DNA from: an uncultured Campylobacter sp.
GTDB taxonomy: Bacteria; Campylobacterota; Campylobacteria; Campylobacterales; Campylobacteraceae
DNA length: 18,881 nt
Reading direction: 5' to 3'
NCBI RefSeq assembly: GCF_937997535.1
Contig: NZ_CALKTT010000046.1
Location: forward strand, 1 to 18,881
Position 1 is the stretch's first letter; each line of letters starts with the position of its first letter. The notes beneath the pieces were generated by a model, which saw nothing but the letters and a program-made list of their open reading frames with translations, did no database searches and was not told the DNA's origin. A program made the position numbers and the translations under genes. Shown one piece after another: positions 1-5,986 of this stretch.

Positions 1-44
1 AAAATCGGCATTTTGTTGCCGTCATTTAAGATTAAATACTGCAT
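1..44 (-). CDS. Aldo/keto reductase, N-terminal fragment (cut by window edge)
   Basis: Only the first 14 codons are in the window. They read MQYLILNDGNKMPI, the usual opening of bacterial aldo/keto reductases (first beta hairpin, then the G-N-x-M-P motif). The ATG at 44 is preceded by AAGGAGC at a good distance, which supports the start. Family members reduce aldehydes and ketones with NADPH in the cytoplasm. The neighbouring AraC-type regulator and YqhD-like dehydrogenase recall the E. coli yqhC / yqhD-dkgA locus, where DkgA is an aldo/keto reductase, so an aldehyde or methylglyoxal detoxification role is inferred. A putative operator lies at 107-147. The family call rests on a short fragment. 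Confidence 0.7.
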   Translation of the reverse strand, partial: MQYLILNDGNKMPI

Positions 45-106
45 TTTTGCTCCTTGTAATTTTAATTTTTTAACTGAAATGATTATAACGGTTTTTAAAA
101 AAAGGA

Positions 107-147
107 GGTAGAACGATCCTGCAAAATCATTGCCTATTTCTGCAAAT
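107..147 (+). promoter_or_regulatory. Putative AraC-type operator, copy 1
   Basis: A 41-bp element matching 2562-2602 at 33 of 41 positions without gaps. Conserved blocks in order are GGTAG, ACGAT, CT, CAA, TCATTGCCTA and TGCAAAT. In this copy CTGCAAA occurs twice as a direct repeat (119-125 and 140-146), 21 bp apart, i.e. two helical turns, as expected for an AraC-family site. It ends about 62 bp before the aldo/keto reductase start; copy 2 is about 53 bp before the dehydrogenase start, in the same orientation relative to its gene. The AraC-type regulator at 270-1136 is the likely binder. Confidence 0.6.
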
Positions 148-243
148 GTTATAAAAAATGCAAAATTTAGATCAAATTTGTAGTTAAGCTGGTCCAAAAT
201 ATAAAATTTAGACAAAGAAGCTTGTGAAATAAAATCAATGAGA

Positions 244-260
244 GGGCAGCAGACCTGCCC
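244..260 (-). terminator. Hairpin after the AraC-type regulator
   Basis: A 6-bp GC-rich stem (GGGCAG / CTGCCC) with a 5-nt loop, directly after the regulator's stop codon. On the minus strand it is followed by a T-rich but interrupted tract, so it is a plausible though modest intrinsic terminator. Confidence 0.5.
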
Positions 261-269
261 GCACTAAAT

Positions 270-1136
270 TTAAGCGCCCGTTATGGCTAAGACGTGCGCC
301 TTAGGAAGCATGCCAAACATCCTGGAATACTCTCTATTAAACTGCGACGGGCTCGCGTAACCGACGGCAAATGCGGCCTCTGCGGCGTCTAAATTTTGAT
401 TTATCAAGAGATTTTTCGCCTCTTCGAGACGGATCTTTTTTTGAAACTGAAGCGGACTAAGCGCCGTAATACGCTTGAAGTTATGATAGAGCGACGATGC
501 GCTGATGCCGAGCTTTTTGGCTAAATTTTCGATATTTATCGCCTCGGCGTAGTTTGACTTTATCTCTTTGGCAGCGCGCGTGACGCGGTTTTCTATGGTT
601 TCTAGCATTACGTATTGGCGTAGGAAATCGCCGTTTTCGCCCTTTAAGAGTATGTATAAAATTTCCTTTATCGCGAGCTTTGCTAAAAATTTAGCATCGT
701 TTGGACGCTCTAGCAAACGGATAAATTTAAATACGGCTTCAAGCAGCTCATCATCTACCGCTCCAAGAGCCAGCCCTGCAAACTCGCCCTTTTTGCTCTC
801 GGCGCCGCCTATACTCTCGATCACGCCCAAGATATCTTCTAGCTCAAAGTTGATCTTTATGGCTAGATATGGGCAGCCTTTGATCTTTGCAACGGCGGGG
901 ATATGCGTAGCGGCTAGCAGATAGCGCTGCTCATCGTACTCGTAAAAATCATTACCGACTTTGGCTAGTTTTGAGCCTTTAAAAACCATGCAAAGCGCCG
1001 GTTCGTAAACGCCGGTTAAAAACTCGGTCGGCACGCTTGCTCGGTAGACAAATAGCTCCTTTATATCGCTTTGTATCTTGCCGTCTGAGCTAAATTTAGC
1101 GTCCAAATACTTACAAATTTCATCTATCTTGCTCAT
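270..1136 (-). CDS. AraC-family transcriptional regulator (YqhC-like)
   Basis: A 288-aa cytoplasmic DNA-binding regulator. Residues ~20-165 form an AraC_N-type ligand-sensing domain (an F-V-Y-R-x5-P segment, then E-P-A-L-C-M-V-F-K-G-S-K). Residues ~190-280 hold the two helix-turn-helix motifs, including LSPLQFQKKIRLEEAKNLL and AFAVGYASPSQFNREYSRMFG. A strong AAGGAGG lies just before the ATG at 1136. It sits between an aldo/keto reductase and a YqhD-like dehydrogenase; in E. coli, YqhC of this family activates yqhD and dkgA in response to aldehydes. By analogy it should act on the 41-bp sites at 107-147 and 2562-2602. The effector is unknown. A decayed relative lies at 2638-3065. Confidence 0.88.
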   Translation of the reverse strand: MSKIDEICKYLDAKFSSDGKIQSDIKELFVYRASVPTEFLTGVYEPALCMVFKGSKLAKVGNDFYEYDEQRYLLAATHIPAVAKIKGCPYLAIKINFELEDILGVIESIGGAESKKGEFAGLALGAVDDELLEAVFKFIRLLERPNDAKFLAKLAIKEILYILLKGENGDFLRQYVMLETIENRVTRAAKEIKSNYAEAINIENLAKKLGISASSLYHNFKRITALSPLQFQKKIRLEEAKNLLINQNLDAAEAAFAVGYASPSQFNREYSRMFGMLPKAHVLAITGA

Positions 1137-1281
1137 TGTGCCTCCTTGATTTTTTGAATTTTAGCAAAATTTATAAAATAGCAAGCTGCGAATATCCACC
1201 GACCCGCTTTCTCAAATTTAGCAAGTAAATAGGCAAAGCCGGCTCGCAAAATATTAAAGGAGCTCAATCCAAAATAACAAA

Positions 1282-1307
1282 TTCGGACGATTTAACGACC
1301 GTCCGAA
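1282..1307 (-). terminator. Terminator after the dehydrogenase gene
   Basis: An 8-bp perfect stem (TTCGGACG / CGTCCGAA) with a 10-nt loop. On the minus strand it is followed by TTTGTTATTTT. It lies about 55 bp after the dehydrogenase stop codon and separates that gene from the AraC-type regulator, which therefore probably has its own promoter in 1137-1281. Confidence 0.65.
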
Positions 1308-1362
1308 AATCAAAAGTCAAAGCAAGGAGCTAAAGCCATAAACCGATTTACTCCATTTAAAT

Positions 1363-2508
1363 TTATCTTGCCAGCTCAAGAATTTTAGCGATATTTTCGC
1401 GGCTGTAGAGCTCCGCCATATTCCATGCTTTGGCGTTTGTCGCGGCTACGTCTATGACCTCGTCTAGCACCTTGCCTTCGATGCCTAGCTGCGCGAGGCT
1501 AGTCGGCGTGCCGATCTTATCAAACCACACTTTAAGCGCCGTGATACCTTCGTCTGCGCTTTTAAGGCCAAAAATTTCACGAGCGAAACGCTCAAACGCG
1601 CTTAAATTCCTATCCTTATACCACCTCATCCACGCAGGCATTACCACGCTAAGACCGGCTCCGTGCGCGCAGTCCACGACCGCGCTCATCGCATGCTCAA
1701 TCATATGATTTGGATAGCCGAAGCCGCCCACACCCACGCAAGTTAGCCCGTTTAGCGCCATCGTCGCAGCCCACGCAAACTCGGCTCGCGCATCGTAATC
1801 GCTCGGATCTGCGAGTAGGATTTCAGTCGTACGGATGACGGTTTTGATATTGGCTTCTATATAGGCTCGCACGATATCCGGATGGACGCTAGCGGTAAAA
1901 TACCCCTCGATGCTGTGCGCGATGATGTCGCTCGCGCTATATACGAGATACTCGCGGCTGACGGTTGCTTGCAGCTGCGGGTTTATGACCGAGACCTTTG
2001 GATATAGACACGGCGCGCTGATCGCGTATTTTTGTTTGGTCTGCTCCTTTGTCACCACGCCGCCGCAGTTCATCTCCGAACCCGTCGCGGCAAGGGTGAT
2101 GATATCAAAAATTTTAAGCGCGGCGCTAGGATTTTTGCCGGTGAAAAAATCCCACACGTCTCCCTCGTAGCAGGCGCCTGCGGCTACGGCTTTCGCTGAG
2201 TCCAGCACGCTTCCGCCGCCCACAGCAAGCACGCTATCGGCGCCGAATTCTTTGGCGAGCTTGATCGCTTCGTTTACTTTGCTTAGCACGGGATTTGATT
2301 TTATGCCGCCAAGCTGCGTAAATTCTATACCGCTTGCCTTTAAGCTGCTCTCCACGACGCCCATCAGACCGCTCTTTCGCACGCGCTCGCTGCCGTATAG
2401 TACGAGAGCTTTTTTCGCACCCGCTTCCTTCATATACTGCCCGATATGCTCCTATTTACCCTTGCCAAATTCTATCCTCACGGGGTTGCAAAAACTAAAA
2501 TTTGTCAT
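1363..2508 (-). pseudogene. YqhD-like iron-containing alcohol dehydrogenase, interrupted by an in-frame amber codon
   Basis: From the ATG at 2508, which has GGAGAGAAG before it, the frame reads MTNFSFCNPVRIEFGKGK and then TAG (2454-2452). It resumes without frame change as EHIGQYMKEAGAKK and runs to the end. The uninterrupted length would be about 381 codons, normal for the family. The rest is intact: GGGSVLDSAKA nucleotide-binding motif, and metal ligands Asp, His, His, His at residues 169, 173, 247 and 257 counted from Met at 2433 (194, 198, 272, 282 from the true start), matching the YqhD pattern. The enzyme would be an NAD(P)H-dependent aldehyde reductase. A restart at 2433 lacks a well-spaced ribosome site and drops the first strand of the fold. 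It may be a fresh pseudogene, a suppressed gene or a base error. Confidence 0.8.
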
Positions 2509-2561
2509 CTTCTCTCCTTTAAATAAAGTTGGCTAAATTATAGCCTTTTTTAAAATTTTGC

Positions 2562-2602
2562 GGTAGCACGATACTACAATTTCATTGCCTAATCGTGCAA
2601 AT
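2562..2602 (+). promoter_or_regulatory. Putative AraC-type operator, copy 2
   Basis: Partner of 107-147: the same blocks GGTAG, ACGAT, CT, CAA, TCATTGCCTA and TGCAAAT in the same spacing. It lies between the dehydrogenase (minus, start 2508) and the regulator pseudogene (plus, start 2638), so it may once have served both. The near-identity stops at the ends of the 41 bp, which argues for a protein site rather than a duplicated promoter region. Confidence 0.6.
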
Positions 2603-2637
2603 TTAAATACAACCCGCGTAAATTTAAAGGAGCTTAG

Positions 2638-3065
2638 ATGAATGAAGCAGATAAAATTTTAAAAGACGCCGCAAAGATCACCGGCGAGCTGTATCTCGCC
2701 CATAGATATGTTCAAACGCCCATGCAAGCGCTTAGCTTCTACTGCCAAAGCGAGCCCTCGGACTTCACGCGACGATCTATAAGCCTAGCGCGTGCTTGTG
2801 CCTGCACGGCGACAAAATAGTGGAATTTAACGGCAAATAGTATCGCTACGATACGCAAAAATTCCTGCAATACTGCGCTAAGCCCGATTGATTTTCAAAA
2901 GCACATTAGGTTGTAGGAAACTAGATATATCTTACAAAACGGCGGCACGAAAGCGTCGCAGGCGGCTTTTGACGTCGGATACGAAAGCTCGTCATAGTTC
3001 AGCAGGGAGTACGCGAGGATGTCTGCATGCCGCCTAAAGCCCACGCGCAAACATTTCGCGACTAA
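2638..3065 (+). pseudogene. Decayed AraC-family regulator
   Basis: The start is intact, with AAGGAGC before the ATG, and reads MNEADKILKDAAKITGEL, then TPMQALSFY. Near 2770-2785 the frame shifts; the continuation reads IYKPSACLCLHGDKIVEFNG and hits TAG at 2838. After QKFLQYC (about 2876) the sequence jumps to the helix-turn-helix part, ALSPIDFQKHIRL, losing roughly 120-150 codons. It then meets TAG at 2914, continues as NGGTKASQAAFDVGYESSS, meets TAG at 2995, and after another shift ends PPKAHAQTFRD at TAA 3063-3065. The order of pieces parallels the intact regulator at 270-1136. It is divergent from the dehydrogenase with operator copy 2 between them, so it was probably that gene's original regulator. 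Confidence 0.88.
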
Positions 3066-3653
3066 GAACGAGCAAAAATTTAAAGCGATCGGCTTGGGCG
3101 AGCTTTGTAAAATTTCAAAATTTCATTGCGCAATGCAAGCCAAAATAACTGCACAATAAAACAGCATCCGCAACCGACATAAACCGATCGCAAGGTATTA
3201 CTTGCTATCAACGAGGCGGCGTCCGCTACCGAAACGAGGACTCAGTAGTGGAAAACGCGGCGCAAGAATACAGCCCAAACGTAAGAAGATAGACATAATG
3301 CAAGAGACCACTCCGCCGCAAGAAAAACGGATACGCCCCAGCGATGATTGCCCCACACTTACCTGCCGCAGCGCTAAAAGTCATTGCTCATCTTCTTGCT
3401 AAATTTTATAATTTCAATCGCGTGGCGTTTTATCACGCGACTCGCACAAGCAAAATCAGGCTAATCGAAATGCTTTAGATAAATTTAAATCAAGCTGAAA
3501 TAGAAAAAATTTTCTTAAAAATGGCTATTTTAGTATCATAAAATTTCATAAAAAATTTATTTACACTGATAAAAACACAATTTTTAATATGCGTCTAATA
3601 AGCAAAATAGTAATATTTTTACGATATTAAATTTCAGTAAGAAAGGAGAAAAT
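3066..3653. other. Intergenic region without a supported gene; promoter region of the dsbI module
   Basis: No convincing coding region. At 3200-3410 the base composition still looks coding, and short frames appear (for example NEDSVVENAAQEY, then PAMIAPHLPAAALKV), but stops break them and I cannot name a family; this may be more pseudogene debris. A 7-bp hairpin (TCGCGTG / CACGCGA) lies at 3418-3440. From about 3475 the sequence turns AT-rich and leads to AAGGAG before the Dba-like gene, so the module promoter should be in 3480-3640; I could not fix its -10 box. Confidence 0.5.
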
Positions 3654-3821
3654 ATGGAATTTTTAATGGTTCTGATGTTTTTCGTCGCGGGCCTTTTGTT
3701 GTGGTTTAGACCTGAGAAAAAGCGCGCAGTTATGGGCTTTGGTATCGCGGGTATCGCTATACTCGTCATCATGATGGCGTGGGTGAATAAATTTGCCGTC
3801 GTGCCTATGGGAAATTTTTAG
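3654..3821 (+). CDS. dba: Dba-like 55-aa membrane peptide (module A)
   Basis: A 55-aa protein with two short hydrophobic segments (about 3-18 and 28-45) flanking a charged turn (R-P-E-K-K-R), ending V-V-P-M-G-N-F. It starts at ATG with AAGGAGAAAAT before it and stops 9 nt before dsbI, within whose ribosome site it ends. In C. jejuni the small gene dba precedes dsbI and is needed for dsbI translation by coupling; size, position and membrane character agree. The second copy at 13882-14049 has the same length and nearly the same ends (MEFL... and VVP-x-GNF), which shows that both are real genes. Assignment is by context and size, since so short a protein gives little family signal. Confidence 0.75.
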   Translation: MEFLMVLMFFVAGLLLWFRPEKKRAVMGFGIAGIAILVIMMAWVNKFAVVPMGNF

Positions 3822-3830
3822 GAGCGAGTA

Positions 3831-4568
3831 ATGGAAAATCAAAATTTCGCGAACGGCTCCGAAAATTTGCCGAGCTGGGGCGAAGATGAAAAGCGATTTT
3901 TCAATCTTTTCGCCCTCGCGGCACTCGCTCTCATCGCTTTGCCCGTAGGTATCGCATGCCTTGTTTTGGGCTTTGGTATGGGCGATAGTCCCTGCATCAT
4001 GTGCTGGCACGAGAGATTTTGCATGGTAGCGATCTCATTCGTGGCTTTGCTGATCGTTAGATACGGATTTGCTGTCAAATGCCTAGCCGTAATCCTCTTT
4101 TTAGCATGCCTTGGGCTATACGACGGCTTTTTGCATTACAGCCTAGACGGCACGGGCGGAGGATACCTCGACATAAAGCAGGGCTTCGGGCTTGAAATTT
4201 TAGGCGCGCACACGCAGTTTTGGGTCGTAGTGGTGCATTTTTGCGTCATTATATTTTTGGGCGTGATTTTGCTGCTAGGCAAAAACGTAGGTAAAATAAT
4301 GCAAAAAAGCGAAGAGGGCGCATACGGTGCGGTTCTGCCGAGCTTCGCGCTAGGCAAGATAGCCGTGGCAGCCTTTGCGATCATCATGGCTTTTAACTGC
4401 GTGCAGGCCTTTATCACCGCAGGCCCGCCGCCCTATCTAGCCTCTGCGACGCCTTCGCGCATGAGCGTCGATCCGTCAAAGTGGTTTTGGGAGCTTGATC
4501 ACTGGGAGGAGACCGAAATTGACTTCCGCGAAAGCTGGAATCCAAAACTACCGAATTTACCGAAGTGA
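3831..4568 (+). CDS. dsbI: DsbI: DsbB-like inner-membrane thiol oxidoreductase without its propeller tail (module A)
   Basis: A 245-aa inner-membrane protein with five predicted helices (about 26-48, 62-79, 83-100, 131-150, 176-195). The first periplasmic loop holds Cys55-Ile-Met-Cys58 followed by W-H-E-R, the DsbB-type motif that passes electrons from a Dsb thioredoxin-fold partner to quinone. The second periplasmic loop (100-130, with GYLDIKQGFGLEILGAHTQ) has no cysteine, whereas DsbB uses a second pair there. After the last helix comes GPPPYL and a soluble tail ending LPNLPK. In C. jejuni the protein continues into a propeller at this point; here the propeller is the next gene, whose ATG is 8 nt downstream. 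GGAGCGAGTA precedes the ATG. Confidence 0.85.
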   Translation: MENQNFANGSENLPSWGEDEKRFFNLFALAALALIALPVGIACLVLGFGMGDSPCIMCWHERFCMVAISFVALLIVRYGFAVKCLAVILFLACLGLYDGFLHYSLDGTGGGYLDIKQGFGLEILGAHTQFWVVVVHFCVIIFLGVILLLGKNVGKIMQKSEEGAYGAVLPSFALGKIAVAAFAIIMAFNCVQAFITAGPPPYLASATPSRMSVDPSKWFWELDHWEETEIDFRESWNPKLPNLPK

Positions 4569-4576
4569 GGCTGAAG

Positions 4577-5464
4577 ATGAAAAGATTTCTAAATTTAACC
4601 CTATTGTGCGCCACACTGGCGTTTGGCGGCGAGTTTAATCTAAATCCTGCGGATGGCGCAGTGACAAATTTAACGCCTCTACGCAAAAGCGGCGAGATAA
4701 CGCTAAATTTAAACAACAATAATCCCGTCACGGGGCTTGACTACGACGCGGCGAGCGGAAGCTTCTTGCTCGGTACGCTAAAATTCGAGCTCTACGAAAT
4801 GGACGGCGAGCTAAAAACCGTAAAAAGCTATCTACGAAGCACACCCGATTGGATAATGCAGATGGAAGAAACCGTCGCAGCGAGCTTTTTTAAAGGCTCG
4901 GTAGGGCTCATGAGCTATAATAAAACCTATGAGTTTTTCAAGCCCGCACCGAACCAAAGCAAAGAGGAAGCAAACAAAGCGTGGCGCTATCTGCACGACG
5001 GATATGAAAATTTCACGCTCGATTTTAAGGACCGCTACTCCACCGTGCGTGCCAAACAGCAGTATATCCTAAGCTGGGATCACTCGGATTTCTACGGCGA
5101 GTTTTTCGTCGCTAGCGTGCCGGATAATATAAAGCAAAGCTGGAGTATAGCGAGCTTTAGCGATACCAACAATCTGCTCTCGAGCGAGTTTGTACCGAGC
5201 TTCGACGAGACTCTCGGCGTAAAGGACGGCAGGGATATAAACGACTACTACGTCACGGGTATGGATGCGCAAGGCGAGTTTGTTTATCTGCTCTCGAAGC
5301 AATACTCAAGCATCCTAAAGCTTGATCCGCGCAGCAGAAAGATCGTGGAGGTTTATAGCTTTGAAGGCGCAAACGACGCGCATGCGCTAGCTATCAAGGA
5401 TGGAAAATTTTACGTCGCGTCTAGAGAAAACGGAACGAATAAAATTTTCGTTTTTGAGAGGTGA
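4577..5464 (+). CDS. Secreted propeller-like partner of DsbI (module A)
   Basis: A 295-aa protein from the ATG at 4577 (GAGG at proper distance). A GTG at 4565 overlapping the dsbI stop would add four residues but leaves less room for a ribosome site. Residues 1-18 (MKRFLNLTLLCATLAFGG) are a signal peptide, so the mature protein is periplasmic. Repeated short strand-rich units (GLDYDAASGSFLLG, KQQYILSWD, VYLLSKQYSSILKLD, ALAIKDGKFYVASR) suggest a beta-propeller, as proposed for the C. jejuni DsbI tail. Mature Cys residues are absent, so it cannot take part in disulfide exchange itself; a scaffold or substrate-binding role is inferred. It is paralogous to 12251-13147 along its length. Confidence 0.75.
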   Translation: MKRFLNLTLLCATLAFGGEFNLNPADGAVTNLTPLRKSGEITLNLNNNNPVTGLDYDAASGSFLLGTLKFELYEMDGELKTVKSYLRSTPDWIMQMEETVAASFFKGSVGLMSYNKTYEFFKPAPNQSKEEANKAWRYLHDGYENFTLDFKDRYSTVRAKQQYILSWDHSDFYGEFFVASVPDNIKQSWSIASFSDTNNLLSSEFVPSFDETLGVKDGRDINDYYVTGMDAQGEFVYLLSKQYSSILKLDPRSRKIVEVYSFEGANDAHALAIKDGKFYVASRENGTNKIFVFER

Positions 5465-5495
5465 AATTTAAGCCGTCTTTTGGCGGCTTAAATTT
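5464..5495 (+). terminator. Terminator of module A
   Basis: A perfect 12-bp stem (AAATTTAAGCCG / CGGCTTAAATTT) around an 8-nt loop, beginning at the stop codon of the propeller gene. The AAATTT ends give a T tract on either strand, so it can act in both directions. Confidence 0.75.
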
Positions 5496-5619
5496 ATAAA
5501 TAATTTAAAACAATACGCTTAGCCTCTCGCTCAGTGGTCAAATTTTATATTTGCATATTCATCCAAAACTACCAAGCAACTTTGATATTTTCCTTTTTGT
5601 TAGATCACCTAAAGCTCTA

Positions 5620-5630
5620 TTCGCTATAAT
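5620..5630 (+). promoter_or_regulatory. Possible -10 promoter element
   Basis: TTCGCTATAAT contains a consensus TATAAT at 5625-5630 in a T-rich context (TTTTCCTTTTTG upstream), the kind of promoter Campylobacter uses, where the -35 box is weak. A transcript would begin near 5637 and run through the decayed frame toward the reverse transcriptase gene. Confidence 0.4.
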
Positions 5631-5634
5631 ATTA

Positions 5635-5905
5635 CTGTAAATTTGGCCCAAAAAAAGAGAAAATAAAAGAACAAATCCCAAAAACTGTTAGCGGCTTCCG
5701 CACCAATGAATGCGGGCGAAACAGACCAGGCGCTAAATGCAGACAAAAAAAGAGGTCGAAAAGGAAATAAAAGCCATAAAGACGAAGGCAAGATAAGCTC
5801 GCCGAAGAAGTGCTATTGCTAGGCATCGTAAATTTGGCAAACATCACTGTAAGATCTGCTTACCGGTAAAAAAATTTGTCGGCTACAGTCTGCTTTGAAA
5901 TTGAG
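5635..5905 (+). pseudogene. Remnant of an unidentified small gene
   Basis: Protein-like pieces lie in three successive phases: KKEKIKEQIPKTVSGFR (5651-5701), then MNAGETDQALNA or MQTKKEVEKEIKAIKTKA (5706-5788), then KLAEEVLLLGIVNLANIT (about 5794-5850), ending at TAA near 5869. Joined, they would form a charged helical protein of about 75 aa. I do not recognise a family. The alternative is chance coding-like sequence in a non-coding RNA region before the reverse transcriptase. The remaining bases 5496-5634 and 5906-5986 show nothing I can name. Confidence 0.35.
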
Positions 5906-5986
5906 GTTGGTCAGTGGGGTATGCGTGTATGTTTGGGAAGATTAAACATAAACAATCAGATAAAATAAGTAAGGAATAACCAATAA

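Noticed and set aside
1195..1245. Possible third copy of the 41-bp operator before the AraC-type regulator (complement contains TTGCCTATTT)
   Set aside because: Only the central block matches; the GGTAG and ACGAT blocks are missing, so it may be chance.
2400..3065. Reassignment of TAG to a sense codon
   Set aside because: Both Dba-like genes, conserved in length, end in TAG, and the pseudogene also has frame shifts and a deletion that recoding cannot explain.
3202..3402. 66-aa open frame rich in Arg and Lys
   Set aside because: Composition is that of a shifted frame and there is no ribosome site; treated as part of an unassigned, possibly decayed region.
5632..5847. 71-aa Phe/Leu-rich open frame on the minus strand
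   Set aside because: It is the antisense of Lys-rich plus-strand sequence, has no ribosome site, and the apparent membrane character is a composition effect.
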